Shown here: positions 8,847 through 18,800 of the stretch, in pieces
Numbering within the stretch: the stretch's first letter is position 1
Layout: the number at the start of each line of letters is the position of its first letter
Origin: Fidelibacterota bacterium
GTDB taxonomy: Bacteria; Fidelibacterota; UBA2242; JAFGTP01
NCBI GenBank assembly: GCA_016934035.1
Contig: JAFGTP010000024.1
Location: 1-35,811, forward strand
Direction: 5' to 3'
DNA: 35,811 nucleotides
The notes under the pieces: generated by a model
What the model was told of the DNA's origin: nothing
The model's database searches: none
What the model saw: only the letters and a program-made list of their open reading frames with translations
Program-made: the position numbers and the translations under genes

Positions 8847-11800
8847 AAAACCAAATGAATGTAGATATCTATAAAAAAATTATTTTCCATTCCTCTTTTG
8901 GATATTCCTACAACAGAATTATTCTGGATGAACAGGGTGTGCCTGTGGATTTTGAATTTTTAGAGGTGAACCGGCAATTTCAGGTGCTGACCCATACAAG
9001 CGGAAAAAACCTAGCGGGGAAGACCTATTTTCAGGTATTTCCGACACTCAAACAGGCCGGTGAAGATTGGCTAAAAATATATGCTGATGTGGCCCTGAAA
9101 GGCGGAGCCAAGGAGTTTCAGCAATATAGCCGAACGCTGGATAAATGGTACAAGGTGAAGGCCTTTCATATTAAAAAGTACTATTTTGTCGCCATTCTGT
9201 TTGACATGACCGATGAATTCAGGATCGCCGGCTACGCCAAAGATTTCCTGAAATTGGATGGTGAAAAAATCAATTACCAAAAATTTACGGATGATCTGTA
9301 CAAAATCACCAATGCAGCTGTGGTGATCTACAATGAAGTGGATGAAAAGTCACGAACCACTCAAACACGGGCCATTACCGGTTTGAGGAAATTTCTCGAA
9401 AAGGGCAGCAAAATACTGGGTATGGATTTTATCGACAGACAATGGGAATTGCCCCGGGAACGGTTTCACCTGGTTCGCAAGAACACCAAACTATACTTTC
9501 CCGGTTTTGCGGATATTTTGGAGGGCAGTGTGTCCCGAAACCTGCTGGCTGTAATTCGGCAGACCCGGTTTAATAATCCGGCCTATCTTTTTTCCATTTC
9601 TGTCAAAAACCGTTTGATCGGAGACTTTATTCTGGTTACCCGGAAAAATGGCCTTTTGAAAAATGAGTCCCTGGTGGAACTCTACGCCCAGATGGCTGGG
9701 CTGCAAATCTACAGGCATGAGGTGGAGCACCGCTACCAGACCACCAATGAAAACCTGAACCTGGTGTTGGAAGCAACGGAAAACGGGTACTGGGACCGCA
9801 ATTTCCAAGAAGATAAAATTTTTTATAATGATCAGTATTTTACCATGCTGGGTTATGCTCCGGATGAACTGCCTCACACGCCGGATATCTGGCGGGAACT
9901 GATGCATCCGGAAGACAGAAAAGGGGCCTTGCCCAGGATACGCACCGCCCTCAGCCTGGGCATTCCCTATGAAATCAATTTTCGGCTTCGCTGTAAAGAT
10001 GGCTCCTGGAAATGGATCATGGGAAAGGGCAAAAGTTTTCAGTTTGATGAAAAAGGTGAACCGGGAAGGGCCGTCGGCATCCACATGGATATTGACGAAA
10101 TGAAAAAAGCCGAAAGCAGATTGCAGGAAAGTGAACTACATTTCAGGGCCTTATTTGAATACTCGCCGACTCCTTTTTGGGAAATGGATTTTTCCTGTGT
10201 CAAAGACAATATCGAGGAGATAAAAAAATCAGGAGTGGAGGATTTTCAGCAATACTTTTCCGAAAACCCGGCAGCCGTCAGAAAATGTATTGAAGGTATT
10301 CAGGTGCTCAATACCAACAATTCCGCCATGAAATTTTATGAAGCCGTCACCAAAGAAGAATTGGCAGCAGGACTGACAAAAATAATTCCCGGCGAAACCT
10401 ACAGCCAGTTTTTAAAAATACTGGTGGCTATTGCCAATCATGAGACCTACAGTGATTTTGACATCGAATTCCAGACCCTATCGGGAAATAAAATATACGC
10501 CCATCTCTTCTGGAAAGTCCTGCCCGGTTTTGAGCCCAATTTCAGAAAAGTCTTTATCTCCACGGTCAATATCACCGATAGAGTGATTGACAACCTGAGG
10601 ATTAAGGAAAATGAAGAACGGCTGCAATCCATCAACAGCGCGCTGCCGGATTTGATCTTTGAATTTGACCGGTCGGGAAATTTTATTTACACCAACACTG
10701 AAAATTCACCCAAACTATATTATAAGGACAATTTTATCGGTCGCAATGTGAGGGAAATATTGCCGCCGGAAATTGCGGAAATGACCCTGGAAAAGATTTG
10801 GTTGACCCTGGCGGAAAAAAAGACACAACATTATGAATACTGCCTGGAAATTGAGGAGGGTAAACCGGAATATTTTGAATCACGTATGGCCCCCAAAGGA
10901 GCGGACCACGTCCTGGCTATTGTCACTGATACCACGGAGCGAAATAAACTGGAGGAAGAAAGACGCCAGTTCGAAATTCAACGCAGCAGGTCCCAAAAAC
11001 TGGAGACCATCGGCACTCTGGCCGGCGGCATTGCCCATGACTTCAACAACCTGCTGACGCCCATCATGGGATATTCGGATATTATCAAATCCCAACTTAA
11101 AGAAAATGATCCCATCTATGACAGCATTGATGAAATTTACCAGGCCTCCCAGCGGGCCAAAGAATTGGTGCTCCAGATGCTGAGTTTTAGCCGTGAAGCG
11201 GATCGTGATCTGAGACCGGTCTTAGTCAATTCCATTCTCAAAGAAACCGTAAAATTGCTTCGCTCCTCGATTCCTGAATCCATCGAAATCAAGCTGGATA
11301 TGCGGAAAGAAAATTGTAAAATTCTGGGCGATCCGGTAAAACTTCACCAGGTGATTATGAACCTGGGCACCAATGCCTACCATGCTATGGAAGACACCCG
11401 TGGGACTCTGACTGTAATTTTGGATAAAGTGGCCCTGGATAAAGAGGCGGCCCGGCTCAATCCCGGCCTGCATGAAGGCGATTATGTGAAACTGACCGTT
11501 TCCGACACCGGAACCGGCATGGACCGGGAAACTATGGAACGGATTTTTGAGCCCTTCTTCACCACCAAAAAACAGGGTAAAGGCACCGGCATGGGACTTT
11601 CTGTGGTCCATGGGATTGTCAAATCCCACCAGGGCGGTATCAAAGTGGCCAGTACGCCGGGCCAGGGGACGACATTTATCTTACATTTTCCCTGGATCGA
11701 TTCGGTCGATACCGTAAGCCCGGATAAATCGGTTTCCCTGCCCAAAGGCCGGGGTAATATCATGGTGGTGGACGATCGAGACTATATCGGCAAGATGCTG

Positions 11801-12127
11801 AAAAATATGCTGACCGATTATGGCTACCAGGTTTTCGAGTTCCGGGACAGTCGGGAAGCCTGGCGAAATTATGAGACAAATGCTGAAAATTTTGACCTGA
11901 TCATCACCGATCGCAATATGCCGGGTCTGACGGGCATTGAACTGGCCGGAAAAATCAACAACCATTCACGGACTGTCCCGGTAGTCATGCTCACCGGCCA
12001 GGGCCATAATCTGGACGATCAGAGGATGAAGGAGGCCGGTATCGCAAAATTGATTCATAAACCGGTTCAGCTTCAGGAAATGTTGCTGGCTCTGAATACT
12101 TTACTGGCAGAAAAACCGAAAAAATGA
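8843..12127 (+). CDS. Cytoplasmic PAS-GAF-PAS hybrid histidine kinase
   Basis: The 1094-aa reading starts at a TTG that overlaps the previous stop (TTGA). An in-frame ATG at 8855 is the alternative, and neither has a good Shine-Dalgarno. Domains in order are PAS 1 (about 7-128), a GAF-like domain (about 133-295), PAS 2 (298-423), a longer PAS 3 variant (425-590), PAS 4 (591-706), HisKA with H732 in GGIAHDFNN, HATPase (about 828-952; NLGTNAYHAM, SDTGTGMD, GTGMGLS) and a receiver (about 970-1089) with D1023 in LIITDRNMP. No membrane segment or signal peptide is visible, so it should sense soluble cues in the cytoplasm. Its kinase core is closely similar to that of the 2066-aa protein (both read [22 protein letters not shown]), suggesting duplication. 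It overlaps the next gene by 4 nt (ATGA). Confidence 0.93.
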   Translation: MKNQMNVDIYKKIIFHSSFGYSYNRIILDEQGVPVDFEFLEVNRQFQVLTHTSGKNLAGKTYFQVFPTLKQAGEDWLKIYADVALKGGAKEFQQYSRTLDKWYKVKAFHIKKYYFVAILFDMTDEFRIAGYAKDFLKLDGEKINYQKFTDDLYKITNAAVVIYNEVDEKSRTTQTRAITGLRKFLEKGSKILGMDFIDRQWELPRERFHLVRKNTKLYFPGFADILEGSVSRNLLAVIRQTRFNNPAYLFSISVKNRLIGDFILVTRKNGLLKNESLVELYAQMAGLQIYRHEVEHRYQTTNENLNLVLEATENGYWDRNFQEDKIFYNDQYFTMLGYAPDELPHTPDIWRELMHPEDRKGALPRIRTALSLGIPYEINFRLRCKDGSWKWIMGKGKSFQFDEKGEPGRAVGIHMDIDEMKKAESRLQESELHFRALFEYSPTPFWEMDFSCVKDNIEEIKKSGVEDFQQYFSENPAAVRKCIEGIQVLNTNNSAMKFYEAVTKEELAAGLTKIIPGETYSQFLKILVAIANHETYSDFDIEFQTLSGNKIYAHLFWKVLPGFEPNFRKVFISTVNITDRVIDNLRIKENEERLQSINSALPDLIFEFDRSGNFIYTNTENSPKLYYKDNFIGRNVREILPPEIAEMTLEKIWLTLAEKKTQHYEYCLEIEEGKPEYFESRMAPKGADHVLAIVTDTTERNKLEEERRQFEIQRSRSQKLETIGTLAGGIAHDFNNLLTPIMGYSDIIKSQLKENDPIYDSIDEIYQASQRAKELVLQMLSFSREADRDLRPVLVNSILKETVKLLRSSIPESIEIKLDMRKENCKILGDPVKLHQVIMNLGTNAYHAMEDTRGTLTVILDKVALDKEAARLNPGLHEGDYVKLTVSDTGTGMDRETMERIFEPFFTTKKQGKGTGMGLSVVHGIVKSHQGGIKVASTPGQGTTFILHFPWIDSVDTVSPDKSVSLPKGRGNIMVVDDRDYIGKMLKNMLTDYGYQVFEFRDSREAWRNYETNAENFDLIITDRNMPGLTGIELAGKINNHSRTVPVVMLTGQGHNLDDQRMKEAGIAKLIHKPVQLQEMLLALNTLLAEKPKK

Positions 12128-15100
12128 AACACCGAATTAGCAAAGACCCTGTAAACCACCATCCGGTTGTTGAATATGATCAATATTTGAATGTCAAAAT
12201 TCATGATTATTATATCTTCAATGCCAAAAAAATCGGAAAATCCATCATCTATGTCAATTGCAAAGGGGATATGAATTATTTCAGCGCAGAAAAGTATTAT
12301 GGGCTGATTGAAGAATTCCTTCGGGATGCCCAGGTGGAATTGCCTTTTGTGGAGATTCGGGATTACAAAGACCTCTATGGCAAGGTCAGAAGTGTCGAGA
12401 CAAAAATTCAGAAAAGAATATTGCAGAATAATAAAATGAACCATCTTGGATTGGTTATTGTGAATGCCCCCCTTTGGGTCCGTGTCATTTATTATACGGC
12501 CTATAAGGCCACATTATCGGACATCCGATTTTTCAGCGCCAGAAATGATACCCAGGCCCTGGAACATGCAATGGACTGGGTCACCAATTCAGGCCATCAT
12601 AAAAATTATGATTATAACGAGCTGGTTTTTCCACCCCAATGGCAATATTACAATCGGCTCACCGGTTTTGAATACAAAAATGCCACGATCCCCGGAAAAC
12701 TGATCTTTTCCTCACTCAGTGGAAATATTAAGGTTGAAGACTTTTACAGTGCCAGGGACCGGCTGGAAAAAGTCTATGCGGAAGGGGGCTTAAAAGGTAC
12801 CCAAATCATTAAAATTGCTGATTATACCCATGTCAGACAGGCCTCATTTAGAGCGAGAAGGTTATTTGCCAACTACATTTTGGAGTTGGGCCGGAAGTAT
12901 GACTCTAAAGTGATCAAAACCTATATTTGCGGGGCCAATATTTTTATTAAAACCAGTTTGATGCTGGTCCAGGGGATGTTGCGGCAGGAATTTATTTTTG
13001 TGGATACTGTGGAAGAAGCTTTCAGCAAAATCAATAAAAAAGCAATTTCCTGCAAAAAATCAAAAAAACTGCAGGTCCGGCAGGAGCATATCAGTGACCT
13101 TGTATCCATGTGTAGCAATATCCTCTGGGAAAAGGAACACAAAAATTCAATACCCCTGGATTCGCCCCTGCTGGACCTGGAATATGCCATCGAACTGTTA
13201 AAAGAGGATTTTCAGGAGATCAGGCAGCATGACCGGGAACAGACCCAAAATCTCATCAATATCTTTGAATCCATGCAGGTGGGATTAGTGATTGTTGAGA
13301 AAAATACCCACCGGATTCTGTTTGCCAACTCAACCACGGCTAAAATGTGCGGTATTCCCATGGAAGAAATGGTCGGGGAGGTCTGCCACCGGTTTATCTG
13401 TCCGGCAGAAAAGGGAAAGTGTCCCATTACGGACCTGGGGGAAATCATGGACAACCAGGAGCGTATCCTGGTGACCCGGGAGGGTAAAAATATTCCTGTT
13501 TTAAAAAATGTCACGCTGATTAAATACCAGAATCAGGAATGCCTTTTGGAAACTTTTATCGACATTACCCAGCAGAAAAAGAATGAGCAGGAAATCCTGG
13601 ACCTTAACCGGGAACTGGAAAGAGCCCTGGCAAAAGCAAACTCCATGGCAGCCGAAGCTGAAATGGCCAATATTGCCAAAAGCGAATTTTTAGCCAATAT
13701 GTCCCATGAAATTCGAACACCCATGAATGGCATCATGGGGATGCTCACTATTCTCAGGGATACCGCTTTGAGTGAAGACCAGAAATATTATGTGGACATC
13801 GCCAAAAGCTCCGGAGATGCTCTCCTGACCATCATCAATGATATTCTTGATATATCAAAAATTGAAGCTGGTAAAATGGACATGGAGGAAATTGACTTTG
13901 ACCTCCATGAAATGCTCAAAAATTTTTCCGCCATGATGGCGGTCAAAGCCGATGAAAAGCAATTGGAATTTATCTGCCAGGTTGACCCCGATACGCCGGT
14001 CTATGTCAAGGGCGACCCCGGGCGATTGCGGCAGATACTGACAAACCTGGTGGGAAACGGCCTGAAATTTACCCAGGAAGGGGAAGTTTCCCTTCATTGT
14101 AAGCCTCTGCAGGAGATGGCGGACAGATGGGACCTCTATTTTGAAATCAGAGACACCGGAATCGGAATTCCAAAAGACCGGATCAAATATCTTTTTGATA
14201 AATTTACCCAGGCCGATGGTTCCATCAGCCGGAAATATGGGGGCACGGGGCTGGGATTGTCGATTTCCAAACAATTGACGGAAATGATGGCCGGTGAAAT
14301 TGGTGCAGACAGCAAGCCGGGAGCCGGGTCCAGGTTTTGGTTCAATGTCCATCTGAAAAAAACGTCATATATTCCCCAGACTATTCAAAAAATGGACTTC
14401 CGCAGCCACAAAATCATGGCCGTGGATGATAATGCTACTAACCTGGAAATTTTTGGAAAATTACTCAGCCAGTGGGAGGCTGATTTCCAATTGGTCACAA
14501 ACAGCCAGACAGCCCTGGAAGAACTGGCCAGAGCGCAGGAAGCGGGTGTGCCTTTTGAAATTGTACTGACAGATCTGATGATGCCGGGAATGAATGGCGA
14601 TATTCTCTGCAAAAAGATAAAAAAGCAAGATAATCTGAAGCATACTCATGTGGTGCTGATGGCCTCTCTGGCTAAAAGAGGAGATTCCAAAAAATACCGG
14701 GAAATCGGTTTTTCTGCTTTTTTATCGAAACCGATTAACCATAATGACCTTCATGACTGCATCAGCCAGTTAATTGGCAACATAAAGAATGCGCCTGAAA
14801 ATTCGGATTTTATCACCCGTCATACTCTCAGCGAAAGCCGCAAGGCCGGTATTCGTCTGCTGCTGGCTGAAGACAATAAGACCAACATCGCTGTTGCGGA
14901 GAGTATGTTTAAAAAATTCGGGTTCCAATATGATATTGCGGAAAATGGAAAAATTGCCCTGGATATGATGCTAAAAACCGACTATGACCTGGTTTTTATG
15001 GACATGCAAATGCCGGTTATGGATGGCCTTGAGGCCACCAGAAGGATTCGCAATCATGAGCACATTCGTCACCGGGATGTCCCCATTATCGCCATGACTG

Positions 15101-15612
15101 CAAATGCTATGTCCGAACATAAAAAATACTGCCTGGCAGCCGGCATGAATGATTTTTTATCCAAACCCATCGAACCGGCTGATATGCAGCGGGTCATCAA
15201 TAAATGGCTTTCGGGACATTCTGATAGACCCTCGGTCCCGGAATCGGATGACAGGCAGAAGGATGAAAAATTATTTGATGAGACTGCATTTTTTGACCGA
15301 ATGATGAATGACGCCAAACTGGCCGTTCAGATCTGTAATGTATTTATCAATGAATCCAGCCAGGATATGGTCAATCTGGAAGCGACCATCAAAGAAGAAA
15401 ATTTTGCGGAAACGGCCAAAATAGCCCATGGCCTGAAGGGAGCCCTGGCCAATATCGGAAGTACTGTCCTCAGCAAGGTCGCATTCGACATTGAAAATTT
15501 GGCAAATGAGCAACAGCTCATTGAAATCCAGAAAATGCAGTCAGTACTGGATTCAAAATACAAAGCTTTGCTGGCAGAATTAAAAAATTTTATCCACAAA
15601 TGGAGTGTATGA
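12124..15612 (+). CDS. Hybrid histidine kinase with duplicated unknown N-terminal module, REC-REC-HPt tail
   Basis: This 1162-aa protein starts in an ATGA overlap with the previous gene. Residues 1-360 match no signalling domain I can name with confidence. They contain two divergent copies of a roughly 125-residue unit (about 25-153 and 183-304) that faintly resembles the SpoIIAA/STAS-like fold. A PAS domain follows (376-488) with a cysteine cluster ([17 protein letters not shown]), then a short coiled coil. HisKA has H528 in [12 protein letters not shown], and HATPase covers about 631-746. Receiver 1 (763-886) has D817, receiver 2 (910-1031) has D960 in [11 protein letters not shown], and the HPt domain (about 1048-1161) has H1102 in AHGLKG. 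This is a BarA/EvgS-type complete phosphorelay in one chain. Receiver 1 has Ala where the switch Thr/Ser is usual (LMASL). No membrane segment is evident. A 206-nt gap follows. Confidence 0.93.
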   Translation: MKHRISKDPVNHHPVVEYDQYLNVKIHDYYIFNAKKIGKSIIYVNCKGDMNYFSAEKYYGLIEEFLRDAQVELPFVEIRDYKDLYGKVRSVETKIQKRILQNNKMNHLGLVIVNAPLWVRVIYYTAYKATLSDIRFFSARNDTQALEHAMDWVTNSGHHKNYDYNELVFPPQWQYYNRLTGFEYKNATIPGKLIFSSLSGNIKVEDFYSARDRLEKVYAEGGLKGTQIIKIADYTHVRQASFRARRLFANYILELGRKYDSKVIKTYICGANIFIKTSLMLVQGMLRQEFIFVDTVEEAFSKINKKAISCKKSKKLQVRQEHISDLVSMCSNILWEKEHKNSIPLDSPLLDLEYAIELLKEDFQEIRQHDREQTQNLINIFESMQVGLVIVEKNTHRILFANSTTAKMCGIPMEEMVGEVCHRFICPAEKGKCPITDLGEIMDNQERILVTREGKNIPVLKNVTLIKYQNQECLLETFIDITQQKKNEQEILDLNRELERALAKANSMAAEAEMANIAKSEFLANMSHEIRTPMNGIMGMLTILRDTALSEDQKYYVDIAKSSGDALLTIINDILDISKIEAGKMDMEEIDFDLHEMLKNFSAMMAVKADEKQLEFICQVDPDTPVYVKGDPGRLRQILTNLVGNGLKFTQEGEVSLHCKPLQEMADRWDLYFEIRDTGIGIPKDRIKYLFDKFTQADGSISRKYGGTGLGLSISKQLTEMMAGEIGADSKPGAGSRFWFNVHLKKTSYIPQTIQKMDFRSHKIMAVDDNATNLEIFGKLLSQWEADFQLVTNSQTALEELARAQEAGVPFEIVLTDLMMPGMNGDILCKKIKKQDNLKHTHVVLMASLAKRGDSKKYREIGFSAFLSKPINHNDLHDCISQLIGNIKNAPENSDFITRHTLSESRKAGIRLLLAEDNKTNIAVAESMFKKFGFQYDIAENGKIALDMMLKTDYDLVFMDMQMPVMDGLEATRRIRNHEHIRHRDVPIIAMTANAMSEHKKYCLAAGMNDFLSKPIEPADMQRVINKWLSGHSDRPSVPESDDRQKDEKLFDETAFFDRMMNDAKLAVQICNVFINESSQDMVNLEATIKEENFAETAKIAHGLKGALANIGSTVLSKVAFDIENLANEQQLIEIQKMQSVLDSKYKALLAELKNFIHKWSV

Positions 15613-15818
15613 TTTGAAATAGCAGGTCCTATTGAAAAAAACTACACATTCGGAGCAGGTGAAGTAAAGTGTGAAAAAAATTAGTTTTTTGATATTCATA
15701 AGTATGTTGTTAATCACGGATGTTATTTTTCATTTTAACAAAATTGGGAACCATCCTAAAAATATGCCAGTCATCTGCTGAATGAAATTAAGAGTTAATC
15801 ATCGAGAAAAATAAAAAT
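15613..15818. other. 206-nt gap between the two REC-REC-HPt kinases
   Basis: This AT-rich gap is the longest break in the island. It holds a short open frame (15671-15781) with a signal-peptide-like product and a weak promoter-like pair (TTAACA at 15735-15740, TAAAAA at 15757-15762, 16-base spacer). There is no GC-rich terminator stem. By eye the coding sequence to the right is noticeably richer in A+T than that to the left. The gap may contain an internal promoter or mark a join between two originally separate units. Confidence 0.4.
15671..15781 (+). CDS. Possible 36-residue membrane peptide or signal-peptide remnant
   Basis: A GTG-initiated frame encodes a basic start (VKKIS) followed by a hydrophobic run (FLIFISMLLITDVIF) and a short polar tail. 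GGAG (15655-15658) lies about 12 bases upstream, further than ideal. The product looks like the beginning of an exported protein or a small membrane peptide, but nothing else supports expression. It may be the stump of a gene lost between the two flanking kinases, or chance in AT-rich DNA. Confidence 0.15.
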   Translation: MKKISFLIFISMLLITDVIFHFNKIGNHPKNMPVIC

Positions 15819-18800
15819 ATGAAAGACCAAAAAAACATTTTTAAGAATTCGCCTTTTGGCTACACACTGCACAAATTAGTCTTAGATGAACAGGGTAATC
15901 CTGTAGATTATCAATTCCTCGAAGTGAATGAAGCTTTTGAAAAACTAACCGGACTCAAAAAATCAGACATTATCGGGAAAACAGTAACAGAAGCCCTGCC
16001 GGGAATTGAAAAGGAGAAATTTGACTGGATTGGCTTATATGGTAAAGTTGCTCTTGAAGAAACTGAAGAAAGTTTCGAACAATTTTCTGAATTTTTAGGA
16101 AAACACTATAGTGTCCAGGTTTATGCGCCGGAAAAGGAGTATTTAGTCACTATTTTTACTGATATTACAGAAAAGATAAAAAATCAAATAGAGACAGAAA
16201 AAATCAAAGAGCAATTTGAATTGGCCATTGCCGGGACCAATGATGGCATTTGGGATTGGGACCTGACAACCAATGAACTTTTTCTATCAAAACGATGGAA
16301 AAAAATGCTGGGCTATAATGACCAGGAAATAAAAAATGAGTTTAATAGTTTCCTTTCGTTGCTCTATGAAGAAGATGTGCCCCGTGTTCAGGAATTTGTC
16401 CAAAAATACCTGAAAGGTGAAATTGAAAAATATCAAATTGAATTCAGGATGAAGCATAAGGATGGCGCTCTTCGCTGGATTCTTGCCAAAGGGGAAGCGC
16501 TGCGGGATGAAAAGGGTATTCCCTATCGAATGGCGGGTTCCCATAGTGACATTACCGAAAGAAAGGAGGCTGAAAAACAAAAGAGTTATCTTTCCGCAAT
16601 AATTGAAAATACTGACAATATATGCGTAATCAAAGACCTGGATCTTAAAGTAATTGCAACTAATGAAAGTTTTATAAAAGCAGCAGGAAAAAAATCTGTA
16701 AAAGAGGTAATTGGAAAAACAGATGCAGAAATTTTTGAAGTTTCGCCATCTGAAGAGCCTGTAAAAGGATATATGCAAGATGAAAGAAATGCACAAAAAT
16801 TAAAAAAAGGCGAAAAAATTATTCGTGAAGAAATTGTTGTTTACCCTGATAAAACTACCCGAACAGTCTTAACTGTAAAATTCCCTGTTTATGATAAGGA
16901 TAACAAATTAATAGCAACTGCAAATATTTCAACTGATATTACTCAACGAAAAAAAATTGAATTGGAAATTAAAAAATATAAAGAACGCCTGGAACTGGCT
17001 ATTGATGCCGGAGAACATGGTTTCTGGGATTGGGACCTTATCACAAATAAGACCTATTTCAGCCCCACCTATTATACAATGCTTGGTTATGAAGATAAAG
17101 AATTGCCAATGAATTTAGATACCTTTATGCAGCTTATTCATCCTGATGATGCAAAAGAAATCATGCCTGAAATTCTGCAAAGTATCGAGTCTGGTAACTC
17201 TTATGAAGTTGAATTCCGTCTCAAATGCAAAGATGGTTCTTTCAAATGGATAATGGGCAAGGGAAAGATGTATTTTGATAATGAATCCGGGAAGCCAGGC
17301 CGGGCTGTCGGTGTTCATATAGATATAAACGAAAGAAAAATAGTCGAAGAAAAACTCAAGTCCAGTGAAGAAAATTTTCGCACCTTTTTCAACACACTAA
17401 ACGACATGGTATTCATCGCTGATAAAAAAGGACAAATATTCTTTATCAATCCGGTGGTGACGGAAAAATTAGGTTATACTGTTGATGAACTCAGAGGAAT
17501 GAATATTCTTGATATTCATCCGAAAAATAAACAACAAGAAGCGGAAGAGATTTTTCAAGAGATGTTTGCCGGAAAACGGGATTATTGTCCCATATCTTTG
17601 CAAACAAAAAAAGGAGTTTTTATTCCGGTAGAAACCAGGGTATGGCTTGGCAAATGGAATGGTGAAACAGCGGCTTTCGGTATTTCAAAGGACCTGACCG
17701 CTCAACAGGAGGCCTTGCAAAAGTTTAATAAATTATTTAATAATAATCCCGCACTGATGGCCGTCAGTCTGCTGCCGGACCACAAATATACTGAGGTTAA
17801 CCGGACATTTTTGTCAAGATTGGGTTATAAAAAAAATGAAGTCATTGGTAAATCCTCTGATGAATTGGGACTATTTCCTGATAAAGAAAAACAAGAGGCT
17901 ATTTTTAAGGAGCTGAACAAAAATGGGTTTATTGTTGAAGTTGAACTGGATGTCAAGACTGCCGGCGGAGATATCATCAAAGTCTTGTTTTCGGGCGAAC
18001 TCATTGAAAGCCTGGGTAAAAAATATTTTCTGTCTGTTATAACAGACATTACGGAGCTGAAAAAGAACCAGCAGGAGTTACTGGATGTGAATAAAGCCCT
18101 GGAAGAGGCCATTGAAAAAGCCAATTCCATGGCCGTGGAAGCGGAGATTTCCAGTATTAGCAAAAGTCAATTTTTAGCCAACATGTCCCATGAGATACGG
18201 ACTCCGATGAATGGAATTATCGGCATGATCGACCTTTTACTGGAGACAGAACTCAATGAGGTGCAGCACCGATATGCGGAAATTGCCAGAAATAGCGGGG
18301 ATTCCTTACTGACTATTATCAATGATATTCTGGACATCTCCAAAATTGAGGCGGGAAAGTTGGAACTGGATGAGACAGAATTTGATTTTCATACTTTCCT
18401 GATGGAGTTTGCCCATTCTGTGGCCTTTAAAATGGAAGAAAAAGGAATTGATTTTATTTGTGCTCCCACTTCCAGAGTTCCCCGTTATTTAATTGGCGAT
18501 TCTGTCAGAATTAAACAAATACTCATAAACCTGGTGGGAAATTCATTGAAATTTACAAAATCAGGTAAAATTACGGTATTCTGTGATTTGTCCAGTGATG
18601 AGGGACGTTTCTGCAATCTGCATTTATCTGTTGCGGATACGGGAATCGGAATTCCAAAAGATAAACAAGAAATATTATTTGATAAGTTTACCCAGGCTGA
18701 TGGAAGTATTAGCCGGCAATACGGAGGCACAGGTCTGGGACTGGCGATTTGCAAACAATTGACAGAGAAAATGGGCGGAAATATTCAGTTAATCAGTGAA

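Noticed and set aside
15680..15700. A-run/T-run pair (AAAAAAATTAGTTTTTT) as a terminator after the 1162-aa kinase
   Set aside because: The stem contains only A-T pairs, and translation-like sequence continues through it. It is too weak to call an intrinsic terminator.
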